NCBI GenBank assembly: GCA_000687695.1
Contig: JHWZ01000002.1
Coordinates: 186,001 to 250,000, forward strand
Direction: 5' to 3'
Source: Lachnospiraceae bacterium P6B14
GTDB lineage: Bacteria > Bacillota > Clostridia > Lachnospirales > Lachnospiraceae
DNA length: 64,000 nucleotides
Program-made: the position numbers and the translations under genes
Shown: one piece after another, positions 33,968-42,782 of the stretch
Numbering within the stretch: the stretch's first letter is position 1
Layout: each line of letters starts with the position of its first letter
The notes under the pieces: model-generated
Seen by the model: only the letters and a program-made list of their open reading frames with translations
What the model was told of the DNA's origin: nothing
Databases searched by the model: none

Positions 33968-33978
33968 AATCGCATAAT

Positions 33979-34008
33979 AAAAATGCCCTGCAGTGCAGGG
34001 CATTTTTG
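33979..34008. terminator. Bidirectional terminator
   Basis: A perfect A-tract / ATGCCCTG / CAGTG loop / CAGGGCAT / T-tract hairpin (stem 33983-33990 with 33996-34003) between the convergent LRR gene and the HdeD-like gene; it can serve both strands. Confidence 0.92.
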
Positions 34009-34012
34009 ATTG

Positions 34013-34558
34013 TCACTGTATGTATACGACAGCGGTTCGTTTGAATGCTGCAACGAATCTCATAATAGCTGAGTAGGCCAGACTGAAGCAGTATCCGTAA
34101 ACAAATATGTCTGTCCTTCCGATGATGAATCCGATGATGAAAAGTGCTACGGAAAATATCAGCCCTATGATGCCTCGGGTCAGCTTCAGCTGCCAGCCGT
34201 TTGAACCGTTGTTCTTTGCCTCGAAGGCGCGCAGTACGTCAACGGCACCCGTAAAAGCGTAGATGCCAAGCAGATAGATCAGCACGATGAAACGGCTGTT
34301 CATCGAGGAAATCGATGAGGTAAAGAGAGCTACATCGATAGCTATGATACCCCTGAACAGGACCGATTTTCCGCCAACCATGTGTTTGGCCATGCGGAAA
34401 TAATACCACAGCTGATGGATCCCGTAAAAAAGCAGGGAGATTCCGAGTACCGGAGGTATCAGCAGGTAGGCTTCTTCGGGTATGAAAAACAATATGACTG
34501 CTGCTATCAGTATAAAAACACCTGCCAAAATGCTTTTTATTCTCTGAAAAAGACTCAT
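34013..34558 (-). CDS. HdeD/DUF308-family membrane protein
   Basis: A 181-residue protein with six predicted membrane helices in three pairs, beginning MSLFQRIKSILAGVFILIAA and containing the family's recurring IIGLIFSVALFIIGF-type helices. HdeD-like proteins occur widely; in E. coli the family is acid-stress linked, but no biochemical role is known. It is the last gene of a three-gene minus-strand operon and starts one base after the upstream stop. Confidence 0.82.
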   Translation of the reverse strand: MSLFQRIKSILAGVFILIAAVILFFIPEEAYLLIPPVLGISLLFYGIHQLWYYFRMAKHMVGGKSVLFRGIIAIDVALFTSSISSMNSRFIVLIYLLGIYAFTGAVDVLRAFEAKNNGSNGWQLKLTRGIIGLIFSVALFIIGFIIGRTDIFVYGYCFSLAYSAIMRFVAAFKRTAVVYIQ

Positions 34559-34559
34559 G

Positions 34560-35675
34560 TCAATCCTCCTTTCTGTTGCGATCTATCGATCTGCCCGCGA
34601 GCTTGTTTCCTGAACGGAATATCTGAGCAGTCACCATGCTTTTGTGCGCTATGGCCGCATTTATAAACTTCCCTAAAAATGTATTATCTTTTTCATAGTT
34701 TGGTGCGAGCATGTATTGTTTTTGATATGCCTGCTCGTCAAACGGTTCCGGCTCATATCCGGAGAGGCGTGTGCCGAGTGCCTTCCAGTCATCACCGGCG
34801 TCAGCCTGACGTTTTCTGAGGATGGTCTCTATATCATCCTCGATAGAGGCTATAGCTTCGAAGTCATATACACCGCGTTTGAAGCTGTCGCTGTCTCCAT
34901 GGAGATATTTGAGCGCGGTGATCATCTGACAGAATGCTTTTTTGAAATCAGACGGGTTGTCCTTGATGATCTCCTCGTAGTCTGCCCATGCCGGAACATA
35001 ACGATAACGGAGGAAACTCAGATCAGGAAAATGACCGATCCTTCCATGACCCAGGTTCATAATGTTGTTCTCGCTACCGGTTCCCAGGCTTCTCGTATAC
35101 AGATGCGCATCGAGGTCATCCGGTGCCGATGCCGAGTGGCGGAAGGTGGGCTTTATATCCTTGTAGCCATCACCGTCCGACTCCATTTCGAACAGATACT
35201 GCTCGGTTATATCATTTATGACCATGGAGGGTGTGCCGGCGAAGTTCTGATGTGCCCATGTATCCGATACTACATGCATCGCAACACCGATCGCCTGTAA
35301 GGATGTATCCTTTGCGAGCTCGACAGTCTGTTCAACCAGATCCGAGTCCGGTCCGCATATCAGACGGTATTTGCTTAAATACTTTTTTGAGCAACGCTTT
35401 TTCGGTGTGGCGTTTAAGTCACGCGGAAGAAAGTGGAATGATGACCAGATCCTGGTGATGTCCTGCAGGCCTATCATATCCGTTCTGGCATCCATCATCT
35501 CAAGTGACAGCTGAGTGGTAGCTGCGGTATCCGGACCGCCTATATGAGATAAAAGAGAACGGCTGCATACGTCGACAAAGTTGTCGGAATATGCTATGGT
35601 CTGACTCTCCTCATGGGAAAACCCCGCAAGTATCGCGGCGCAATAGGTCGCGTAGTAATGAAAATCAGCGTTCAT
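34560..35675 (-). CDS. DUF6765-like protein
   Basis: A 371-residue soluble protein that looks like the family annotated DUF6765. It begins MNADFHYYATYCAAILAGFS with conserved His and Tyr. SHIGGPDTAATTQ and VAMHVVSDTWAHQNFAG near residue 135 have the spacing of metal-binding His/Asp residues in the zinc-dependent phospholipase C/P1-nuclease fold. A hydrolytic role is inferred from that resemblance only. There is no signal peptide. It overlaps the upstream gene by four bases (ATGA). Confidence 0.7.
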   Translation of the reverse strand: MNADFHYYATYCAAILAGFSHEESQTIAYSDNFVDVCSRSLLSHIGGPDTAATTQLSLEMMDARTDMIGLQDITRIWSSFHFLPRDLNATPKKRCSKKYLSKYRLICGPDSDLVEQTVELAKDTSLQAIGVAMHVVSDTWAHQNFAGTPSMVINDITEQYLFEMESDGDGYKDIKPTFRHSASAPDDLDAHLYTRSLGTGSENNIMNLGHGRIGHFPDLSFLRYRYVPAWADYEEIIKDNPSDFKKAFCQMITALKYLHGDSDSFKRGVYDFEAIASIEDDIETILRKRQADAGDDWKALGTRLSGYEPEPFDEQAYQKQYMLAPNYEKDNTFLGKFINAAIAHKSMVTAQIFRSGNKLAGRSIDRNRKED

Positions 35676-36157
35676 ACCGCACCTCCTTCCGTCTCAGTCT
35701 GCATGCTTTTTCTGAATCGTCTCAGTCGAATACTGCTTGTCATCATGATCATGGTGCACACGATCGAGGTGATCTCGACGGTAAGCGATGCCAGACCGCT
35801 GATCAGACCCTCTGTACCCTGAAAGAAGAGGGCATAAGCCTCAGTTGCACTGAAAATGATATCCATAGCAAGCCCTATACCGGCGAATACCAGATACACA
35901 ACCGATTTGCGCTTTCCCTTTCCTTCGCCTCTGGCAGACAATCCTATATAAACCTGAAACAGACATGCTATGCCTATCAGTACTCCTAAAAAAGTATATA
36001 TCACGGTTTTCAGATCCGGTGGTACATATCCGACGATATCATCGTCAAAGATGAACAGTGTCAGCGCATATCGTATCAGTGTCCACAGACCAAATATGGC
36101 AACACCTGTTCCGACAGTTACAAGGTTGACCTCAAGTCGTCTTATCCTGGCATCCAT
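35672..36157 (-). CDS. Hypothetical membrane protein with four helices
   Basis: A 161-residue protein with a short charged N-terminus and four hydrophobic segments (GVAIFGLWTLIRYALTLFI; VIYTFLGVLIGIACLFQVYI; VVYLVFAGIGLAMDIIF; LTVEITSIVCTMIMMTSSI), then a basic C-terminal tail. First gene of the minus-strand operon, with AAAGGAGGG ahead of the ATG. The family is not recognised. Confidence 0.75.
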   Translation of the reverse strand: MDARIRRLEVNLVTVGTGVAIFGLWTLIRYALTLFIFDDDIVGYVPPDLKTVIYTFLGVLIGIACLFQVYIGLSARGEGKGKRKSVVYLVFAGIGLAMDIIFSATEAYALFFQGTEGLISGLASLTVEITSIVCTMIMMTSSIRLRRFRKSMQTETEGGAV

Positions 36158-36186
36158 AGGTAGCCCTCCTTTAGAATCATGGTAGT

Positions 36187-36215
36187 ATTATACATCATAA
36201 ACCGGTTGAGCGCAA
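36187..36215 (-). promoter_or_regulatory. Promoter of the minus-strand three-gene operon
   Basis: On the minus strand TTGCGC (36215-36210) and TATAAT (36192-36187) with a 17 bp spacer. Confidence 0.75.
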
Positions 36216-36239
36216 GGGGGTGCCGGATGACAATCCTTG

Positions 36240-36268
36240 TTGAATAATCGCTGATACTATGATATGAT
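36240..36268 (+). promoter_or_regulatory. Promoter of the WYL regulator gene
   Basis: TTGAAT (36240-36245) and TATGAT (36263-36268) with a 17 bp spacer, divergent from the operon to the left. Confidence 0.7.
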
Positions 36269-36313
36269 TTAATATGGATTTTGTGTAACCGGGTATTCGT
36301 AAAGGAGGTTATG

Positions 36314-37381
36314 ATGGCGGCAGCCGGAGAGAATCAAAAACTAAAGCTTCTATATTTGTATGATATTCTGAAGGAGAGAACAGATGAGTATCATGCCATC
36401 ACGATGAGTGAGATCATCTCTGCTTTAGATGCCTATGGAGTCAATGCAGAAAGGAAGTCCATATATACTGACATACAGGCATTAAATGTCTACGGAGCCG
36501 ACATAGTCGGAGAGAAGGTCGGAAAGGGGTACCAGTACAGGCTTGCGAGCCGTGACTTCGAGATGCCGGAGCTGAAACTACTCGTGGATTCGGTTCAGTC
36601 ATCGAAGTTCATCACCGGGCGCAAGTCGAACGATCTGATACGCAAACTCGAGGGACTGGCAAGCCGCTATGAGGCCAGAGAGCTTGATCGCCAGGTGGTA
36701 GTGGCAGGACGCATAAAGACGATGAACGAGAGTATCTACTATAATGTAGATGCTATCCACCGCGCCATCGCGGACAATGTCAAGATCCGCTTCAAGTATT
36801 TCCGTTGGAACGAAAAAAAGGAACAGGAACTCCGACGTGACGGGGCTGACTATGTAGTATCACCGTGGGGACTTGTCTGGGATGACGAAAACTACTACCT
36901 GATCGGCTATGACGATGGTCGGGAGGAGATAAGTAGACACGATGTCGTTATGGAGTCCGATGAGCATGATTTGCCCTCGCACGGACGCGCGGGCAGCGAA
37001 GGCGGAGTCCGTCACTATCGTGTGGACAAGATGAAAAGCATCCGTCTTACTGACCGGAAACGCGACGGCAAATCCGCCTTCGCCGGAAAGGATATGGCGA
37101 CTTATACCGAAAAACGATTTGGCATGTACGACGGCGAGCTCGTAAAGGTCGCACTCCTTTGCAAAAATGACATGGCCGGCGTCATCATCGACCGATTTGG
37201 AAAGGATGTCCCGATGATAAAGGTCGATGCTGACCATTTCGAGACCAGGGTGGATATGGCTTTAAGTCCTCTTTTTCTCGGCTGGGTAGCGAGTATGGGG
37301 GATGGTATAAGGATAGTCGAACCCGCTTCCGCTGTTGAAGAAATGAGGTCGATGATAAAGAATCTGCAAAAAATCTATTGA
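36314..37381 (+). CDS. WYL-domain transcriptional regulator
   Basis: A 355-residue regulator. Residues about 5-75 form a winged helix-turn-helix (ITMSEIISALDAYGVNAERK). A WYL domain spans about 140-230 (IRFKYFRWNEKKEQ; SPWGLVWDDENYYLIGYDDG), with WCX-like C-terminal extension. WYL regulators bind nucleic acid or nucleotide ligands and often control DNA-damage or defence genes; here the divergent minus-strand operon is the nearest candidate target. Two ATGs follow AAAGGAGG; the second (36314) is better spaced. Confidence 0.9.
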   Translation: MAAAGENQKLKLLYLYDILKERTDEYHAITMSEIISALDAYGVNAERKSIYTDIQALNVYGADIVGEKVGKGYQYRLASRDFEMPELKLLVDSVQSSKFITGRKSNDLIRKLEGLASRYEARELDRQVVVAGRIKTMNESIYYNVDAIHRAIADNVKIRFKYFRWNEKKEQELRRDGADYVVSPWGLVWDDENYYLIGYDDGREEISRHDVVMESDEHDLPSHGRAGSEGGVRHYRVDKMKSIRLTDRKRDGKSAFAGKDMATYTEKRFGMYDGELVKVALLCKNDMAGVIIDRFGKDVPMIKVDADHFETRVDMALSPLFLGWVASMGDGIRIVEPASAVEEMRSMIKNLQKIY

Positions 37382-37401
37382 TCGGAAACGTGGAAGAGGT
37401 A

Positions 37402-37431
37402 TTGATTTTTTGGCATGCTTTGTGTTATAAT
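37402..37431 (+). promoter_or_regulatory. Promoter of the TSCPD gene
   Basis: TTGATT (37402-37407) and TATAAT (37426-37431) with an 18 bp spacer. Confidence 0.72.
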
Positions 37432-37472
37432 TAGTGCTGACTTATTCTTGAGGTTTTTAACGGAGGGGAATC

Positions 37473-37718
37473 ATGGATTACTCATTTGAGACGAGAGGAA
37501 CATGCTCGACAAAGATTGATTTCGATATCGATGGCGATGTCATCACGAACGTGAGGTTCACGGGAGGCTGTAATGGAAATCTGCAGGCTGTGTCAAAGCT
37601 TGTAGACGGAAAGACAGTGGATGAGATCGAATCACTACTTAAGGGCATCGATTGTAACGGCAGAGGTACATCCTGCGCTGATCAGCTGGCCAGAGCAGTC
37701 AGAGCGGCAGCAGGGTGA
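37473..37718 (+). CDS. TSCPD-domain protein (TIGR03905 type)
   Basis: An 81-residue protein with three cysteines in the expected places: GTCSTKIDFDID near residue 10, FTGGCNGNLQAVSKLVDGK near residue 32 and RGTSCADQLARAV near residue 67, the last being the T-S-C-x-D signature. The TSCPD domain also occurs at the C-terminus of class II ribonucleotide reductases and in tRNA-modifying proteins; the free-standing form has no known role. Confidence 0.9.
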   Translation: MDYSFETRGTCSTKIDFDIDGDVITNVRFTGGCNGNLQAVSKLVDGKTVDEIESLLKGIDCNGRGTSCADQLARAVRAAAG

Positions 37719-37777
37719 ACAAAGCATAGACCTGCGTGACAGACTAACCTTTCAAAATATGAGCTGCGATATAAAGC

Positions 37778-37812
37778 ATCTCGTAGACTTTTGCCTGCGA
37801 GATATTTTTTTT
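37778..37812 (+). terminator. Rho-independent terminator
   Basis: An 11 bp stem with one mismatch (37778-37788 with 37793-37803), a TTTT loop and eight T after one A, behind the TSCPD gene and just ahead of the ribosome site at 37819. Any read-through would feed the secreted-protein gene. Confidence 0.85.
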
Positions 37813-37834
37813 AAAAGAGGAGGAAAAAGGTTTT

Positions 37835-39484
37835 ATGAGAAAACAAACCAAAAGAAAAGCAGGTATCATCGCGATAGCACTTTCGCTTTCGCTCGCGTTT
37901 CCTCAGACACCGGTAGTGAGATCAGTGGCTGCCGATACGGATGAGGGACAAACAAGCGATGACTCGCAAGTTAGCCCCGTGACCGGATCAGCTGCGGCAG
38001 CGGAGGAACTCAGAACGCTGATACGCGGTAACCTGATAAAGGACTACGATCCGGCCGTATCAAAGGAAATGGACATCATCCATGAAGTGAGGAGCCGTGA
38101 TGTCAGGGATATCATGGAATCAGAGGCACAGGGCCTCAAAAACAGATCAAAGACAGCTGCCACATATCAGATTTATGACATAAACAGTGACGACAGCACA
38201 GAGTTATTTATGTTTTATAAATCCGGCAAAAAGCTTGATGTCTACAGATACGATGATTATGATTTCAGTATCGCTCTGGCAGGCAAATTAAGCGGTGTCA
38301 CCGAGGTCTACAAAAACAAAAAGAAAAAGCAGATCGTAGTTGTGACTTCTCAGGGATCGGGTAAAAAGGCTATCACATCTTACAAGATCACCGGTTCAGG
38401 AAAGCTCAAGAGTGTATCTGCGTATACTCAGAATAAAAAGACTTATAAAAACGGAAAGAAAAAGATAACGAAAAAAGCCTTTGACAAATACTATAAATCT
38501 GTAAAGAAGCTCGGGCAGATCAAACCGAAAAAAATCCCGGAGGAAAACTACCTCTATACAGTGGAGGATGAGAGCTTCTACAGTAAGGACCTTTTCTATA
38601 CAAGCTTTGAGGATGATTATGGAAGAGAGAGTCTTTTTATGACAAAGAATCCATCCGCTACAGCTCCTCAGGATAAATGCCTGGCATATTGGTTCGGGTA
38701 TGACAGAGTATCCAGACACAATTATTCCGAAATGCCCGGTATCAGACGGTATGTATTCGGACCTGATGTGGTAGATAAGAAAACCGGAAAGACATATCAG
38801 GAAGAAGACTGGGATACCATGTACAAGCAGGTATCCTCAGGTAAATACGCGCCATCATTTTTGATGGAGGGAGTAAATGATGAAGGAAAGACTGTTCTCG
38901 ATATCGAGGCAGACGGTGAGCTTCACGGTGTGGACAAGACAGAATGTACCGCCACAAACGGGAATACGACTTACAAAGCAGTCGAGTACACCATGGAGTA
39001 TGGTGACTGCCAGATGAGATTTACTTTCTTTACGGAAGGTGATTTTGCCGGCAGGATCGCTCACGCGGGAATGTACTATCCGTATATTACCGGTGATGCA
39101 GAGCATGAGAAATGGACATTTATATACGGAGCGGAGGCGGTGAATCCTTCTGAACACGATGTAAGGATTTACGACTGGGTCACAGCGGGCGGAGCAGATA
39201 AGGATGTGAAGGTTCGTACGCTGACCATAGATTCATCTGATCCGGCGCTGGCGCAGACGGTTAAAACAGGCCAGTACGTAAGCTTTGAGCTTTTCTCGGG
39301 TAGTGGACAGTTCTATAGTTATAAAGAGGATGGCACTACAAAGTGGCTGCTCCCTGAGGAAGACACGGAAGAAAACGTAATAAACTATACGGATTTTGAC
39401 AGGATGCTGAATCCGGGTGGGGAAGGTCAGTATGACTACGGTGATCCTGTATTCGAAAAGAAACTGTTCTGGGATGCAAAGTGA
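37835..39484 (+). CDS. Large secreted protein of unknown function
   Basis: A 549-residue exported protein. Signal peptide (RKAGIIAIALSLSLAFPQTP, cleavage near SVAAD), an acidic linker, a helical segment and a lysine-rich region (about 105-220) with beta-propeller-like strands (KKKKQIVVVTSQGSGKKAIT). The C-terminal 300 residues are rich in aromatic and acidic residues. No catalytic motif and no anchor are visible, and I do not recognise the family. A second secreted-protein gene follows 17 bases downstream. Confidence 0.7.
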   Translation: MRKQTKRKAGIIAIALSLSLAFPQTPVVRSVAADTDEGQTSDDSQVSPVTGSAAAAEELRTLIRGNLIKDYDPAVSKEMDIIHEVRSRDVRDIMESEAQGLKNRSKTAATYQIYDINSDDSTELFMFYKSGKKLDVYRYDDYDFSIALAGKLSGVTEVYKNKKKKQIVVVTSQGSGKKAITSYKITGSGKLKSVSAYTQNKKTYKNGKKKITKKAFDKYYKSVKKLGQIKPKKIPEENYLYTVEDESFYSKDLFYTSFEDDYGRESLFMTKNPSATAPQDKCLAYWFGYDRVSRHNYSEMPGIRRYVFGPDVVDKKTGKTYQEEDWDTMYKQVSSGKYAPSFLMEGVNDEGKTVLDIEADGELHGVDKTECTATNGNTTYKAVEYTMEYGDCQMRFTFFTEGDFAGRIAHAGMYYPYITGDAEHEKWTFIYGAEAVNPSEHDVRIYDWVTAGGADKDVKVRTLTIDSSDPALAQTVKTGQYVSFELFSGSGQFYSYKEDGTTKWLLPEEDTEENVINYTDFDRMLNPGGEGQYDYGDPVFEKKLFWDAK

Positions 39485-39501
39485 AATAGGGAGGATAAGT
39501 C

Positions 39502-40011
39502 ATGAATAAAAGAATAAGGGAAATCATGTCTGTTGTTTTGCTGATGGCACTTATGTTCGGTGCCTTCGGAGATATGACATCAGCTCCTGTGGCCAAGGCA
39601 GCGGCTCCGCATTGGTCAATCTCCGCAAAATTTGCCAGTTATGATGCAAGGGCGGATTCATATGCTGATTGCGGAAATGAAACCTTATATTCCGGTGAAC
39701 AGACAACAATCTTTTTCAAGCGTACAGATGGACCGAGAATCCCGAAGGGGAGCTATGTTGTTGTTTTCAAACAGGCAGATTATGATAGCCTGAGGGCAGA
39801 AGGACTTCCGATCGTTCAGAACACAGGCTATGCTAAGTATAAAGGGTCAAAAAGCCAGAGTAGTTCCAATACCAGATGGTGGTACTTTAAGAATGGGTTC
39901 AGTGCCGGAAGCTATGTTGTATGCCTGATGTTACCATACTATGATGAAAGCAGCCGTTCAAAAAAATATACATATTTCTGGTGGAAACGAAAGGTGTATA
40001 ATTACGGTTGA
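39502..40011 (+). CDS. Small secreted protein
   Basis: A 169-residue exported protein with signal peptide (REIMSVVLLMALMFGAFGDM, cleavage near AKAAA). The mature part (about 135 residues) is rich in Ser, Tyr and Trp and probably all beta, ending in a Trp/Tyr-rich strand (YTYFWWKRKVYNYG). It is co-transcribed with the larger secreted protein upstream. The family is not recognised; a beta-sandwich binding domain is plausible. Confidence 0.7.
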   Translation: MNKRIREIMSVVLLMALMFGAFGDMTSAPVAKAAAPHWSISAKFASYDARADSYADCGNETLYSGEQTTIFFKRTDGPRIPKGSYVVVFKQADYDSLRAEGLPIVQNTGYAKYKGSKSQSSSNTRWWYFKNGFSAGSYVVCLMLPYYDESSRSKKYTYFWWKRKVYNYG

Positions 40012-40027
40012 TGGTCACTTCTTCCTC

Positions 40028-40055
40028 TTGAAAAAATCTGAACAGATGCTATAAT
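40028..40055 (+). promoter_or_regulatory. Promoter of the esterase gene
   Basis: TTGAAA (40028-40033) and TATAAT (40050-40055) with a 16 bp spacer. Confidence 0.75.
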
Positions 40056-40088
40056 AGTATCCGGGGATTTTTCTTGAGGGGGATTGTG

Positions 40089-40895
40089 ATGAGCAAGTGG
40101 ACAAATATCCCGGGATGGGCTGAGCCGAGCGCTGAGAATAAGAATAGGTGTGCTCTGTTTCGTAAGGACAGATTTGCATACGGAGACATAGAAAACGGTC
40201 TTAGGTACTATGAGAGTCTTTCTTCGCAGAAAGGCCTGCCTTTGGTCGTTTTTTTGCATGGAGCGGACGCGTTCGGTACGGACAATGAAGGGCAGATAGC
40301 TCTTCACGATGTGGCGACCGTATTTGCGGATCACGCGTGGCAACAGATCCATCCGTGTCATATCATAGCTCCCCAGTACATGAAAGGTAAGCACTGGGCT
40401 ATACCGTCCATGAGAAGGTATGTCTATGAGATGACGCTTTCATATGCGGAACGTTTTTATGCAGATATGTCCAGACTGTATATATATGGTTACAGTGCCG
40501 GGGGGATAGGACTGCTTTCGATACTGAAGGAGTATCCGATATATGCGGCGGCTGTCCCTATCTGTGGGGCGACAGAGGATACGGATATGGAGAAGCTTTT
40601 AGATACTCCCATATGGCTTTACCATGCTGAGGATGATTCCATGGTGAGCCCTGATGAGTTTGAGGTCGTGTTTTTCAAGGATCGTCAGATAGGTTCGCGC
40701 GTGATATATGAGAAGCTGCGTGAACTGGGACATAATAACCTGAGATATACGGAGATCCCCGCGGATAAGATGAAGGAGGAGTTCGGACTTCATCCTCATT
40801 GCAGCTGGGTTTTGATGGGGCGCGATACAAAAGTAAAGGAGTGGATGTTCCATCAGAGAAAACAGATCAGGGACATACACAGAACAGGCAGATAA
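40089..40895 (+). CDS. Alpha/beta-hydrolase (esterase/peptidase-like)
   Basis: A 268-residue cytosolic alpha/beta-hydrolase. The oxyanion strand is VVFLHGADAFG, the nucleophile elbow is IYGYSAGGIGLL (Ser near residue 139), the acid is in HAEDDSMVSP and the histidine in LHPHCSWVLM. It resembles the phospholipase/carboxylesterase and PHB-depolymerase-type groups. ATG 40089 follows TTGAGGGGG. The substrate is unknown. Confidence 0.85.
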   Translation: MSKWTNIPGWAEPSAENKNRCALFRKDRFAYGDIENGLRYYESLSSQKGLPLVVFLHGADAFGTDNEGQIALHDVATVFADHAWQQIHPCHIIAPQYMKGKHWAIPSMRRYVYEMTLSYAERFYADMSRLYIYGYSAGGIGLLSILKEYPIYAAAVPICGATEDTDMEKLLDTPIWLYHAEDDSMVSPDEFEVVFFKDRQIGSRVIYEKLRELGHNNLRYTEIPADKMKEEFGLHPHCSWVLMGRDTKVKEWMFHQRKQIRDIHRTGR

Positions 40896-40934
40896 AAAAA
40901 GAACTGAAGTTTAGATTGACTTCAGTTCTTTTTT
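40894..40934. terminator. Bidirectional terminator
   Basis: An A-tract, 9 bp GAACTGAAG, loop and CTTCAGTTC with T-tract between the convergent esterase and diguanylate cyclase genes; the hairpin overlaps both gene ends. Confidence 0.92.
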
Positions 40935-42545
40935 GTCTCCATACATAAGTGCATCGGCACGATCAAATACCTCGGATATCGTCGTGTCGTTCTTTGGTTC
41001 GTAGGTGGCAACACCCACGGCAACGACGGGACCGTTTTTTTGGACAAGGTTCTCATAAACCTTGGCTCTGAGTCTGCTCAAAAGCTCTTCCTTTGCGGAG
41101 AAGTCATCCCCGCGGAGGAATACGAGAAACTCATCTCCGCCGATCCTGAATACGGGGCTATGAACAAAAGTATCGCACAGGAGTTTGGCGGCGGCTTTGA
41201 TATGGTCGTCACCGGCCTGATGGCCCTCCGTATCATTTATCTTCTTCAGATCGTTTATATCACATATGGCAAGAGCGAATGGAAGATAGTCAAGTCCTTT
41301 GTCTATGTTTTCCTGGACTGACTGTTCCAGCTCGATATATGCGGTTTTATTCTTGGTTCCGGTGAGCTCGTCACGTCTTGCGAGAGCTTTTTCGGTTGAA
41401 AGTGCTTTCTGATGAGCTTTTTCTTTTCTGACCTCATCGTCGACGTCTTCGACTACGATGAGAAAGTGTGAGGAATCGATGGTTTTTCTGACGGAGAATC
41501 TGGTGTACTCATATTCATCTTTTACTTTGATGCGACAGTCGACGTTGAACTGTTTTCTGCTTCTGAGTGCAGAGAGCAGGTAGTCTTTATCGAGCAGTCC
41601 GAACATGCGTTCCCTGTCATCGGGGTAACAGAACTTCTCCATATAATCCCTTGCTACATCAAAGAAAGCGTCGCCCTTTTTTTCTGCCTCCAACCTGCCG
41701 CGAAGGCTGTTTGAGATATATCCGACATATTCCCCATCGGAAGTGTCTACATAATACACGACGTCGTAGTTTTCCGCCAGCGACTCGGCAATCTGACCGA
41801 ACGTAACGGTTTTCTTTTTTCTTTTTTCGGATTCGAGTCTGAAACGTTCCGCGTTCTCACGAATCTCACCCATTTCTTTCTCGCGATCAATCCTCTCGTC
41901 CTCCTCGACAAATACATGGATAAGACAGGTTCCGATGAGAAGTCCGATGGCATAGAACGGAAGGAACGGGTACAGGGTCTGCAATATGATAAATACTGTC
42001 ATGACGAGGCCTGAGACGCCTACTGTCATGTAGTGATTCTTTTCTTTGCCCCTTGATTTGACAGCGACAACGATCGAATAGATCGCCGATATGAAAAACA
42101 GCACGACCTGCATGGCGAGAGTGATGTATCTGGAATAGCTCGGCAGGTATTCGCCGTCTTTGGTGAACGCAAATACTATGGGATAGAAAAAGTTCACGAT
42201 AAGATTTAACAGCTGATAGATAAAGATAGTCCATCCCGCAATTGTAAGGAAGGAACTGAAAAGTCCTTTTCTGTCGAGAAACCTGACCACAAACCTGGTC
42301 CACATCAGTACGGATAGTACCATCGCAACAAAGTACAAAAAAGTATCCGTATATACTAAAGGCACGATACGTATTTCATAGAGGAAACCCCACAGGACAT
42401 CGGCGGTATAGTAGATGGATACGATGATCAAAAACAGTTTGTAGGGCGAGGAAGAAGACATCTTATCCTGCTTCGTTCCAATCATGCGCGCGTTTATTAT
42501 GAAATGGAGAATGATAGCCAAGGCACCAAAGCTCGAGTAAAACAT
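40911..42545 (-). CDS. Membrane-bound GGDEF-domain diguanylate cyclase
   Basis: A 544-residue protein. About seven membrane helices fill residues 1-215, followed by a coiled linker (ERIDREKEMGEIRENAERFR), a PAS-like region (about 250-360) and a GGDEF domain (about 380-540) with intact active site RIGGDEFLVFLRG. It makes c-di-GMP from two GTP. The N-terminal helices probably sense a membrane or small-molecule signal. No EAL or HD-GYP gene is in the window. Confidence 0.92.
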   Translation of the reverse strand: MFYSSFGALAIILHFIINARMIGTKQDKMSSSSPYKLFLIIVSIYYTADVLWGFLYEIRIVPLVYTDTFLYFVAMVLSVLMWTRFVVRFLDRKGLFSSFLTIAGWTIFIYQLLNLIVNFFYPIVFAFTKDGEYLPSYSRYITLAMQVVLFFISAIYSIVVAVKSRGKEKNHYMTVGVSGLVMTVFIILQTLYPFLPFYAIGLLIGTCLIHVFVEEDERIDREKEMGEIRENAERFRLESEKRKKKTVTFGQIAESLAENYDVVYYVDTSDGEYVGYISNSLRGRLEAEKKGDAFFDVARDYMEKFCYPDDRERMFGLLDKDYLLSALRSRKQFNVDCRIKVKDEYEYTRFSVRKTIDSSHFLIVVEDVDDEVRKEKAHQKALSTEKALARRDELTGTKNKTAYIELEQSVQENIDKGLDYLPFALAICDINDLKKINDTEGHQAGDDHIKAAAKLLCDTFVHSPVFRIGGDEFLVFLRGDDFSAKEELLSRLRAKVYENLVQKNGPVVAVGVATYEPKNDTTISEVFDRADALMYGDKKELKSI

Positions 42546-42624
42546 ACAGTTGTCTCCTTATTTATCTGTGATAATATCCCCGTAAAATAGAGTATGCGAC
42601 ACTGACAACAATATTGCAAAATAT

Positions 42625-42653
42625 ATTATACTACATAAATTATCTGTTAACAA
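42625..42653 (-). promoter_or_regulatory. Promoter of the diguanylate cyclase gene
   Basis: On the minus strand TTGTTA (42653-42648) and TATAAT (42630-42625) with a 17 bp spacer. The leader of about 80 bases has no recognisable riboswitch. Confidence 0.72.
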
Positions 42654-42681
42654 GTTTTTTTCTTGTATCTTGGCATTTTTG

Positions 42682-42710
42682 TTGCGTTTTGATGCTAAAT
42701 CTGATATCAT
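42682..42710 (+). promoter_or_regulatory. Promoter of the Ig-lipase gene
   Basis: TTGCGT (42682-42687) and TATCAT (42705-42710) with a 17 bp spacer, divergent from the cyclase promoter. Confidence 0.65.
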
Positions 42711-42782
42711 ATTCATATGCATTTATAAGGGAAGAGAGTTCATGTACAGGTCATATACAGATATGATCGGAAAGGAAGGGGT

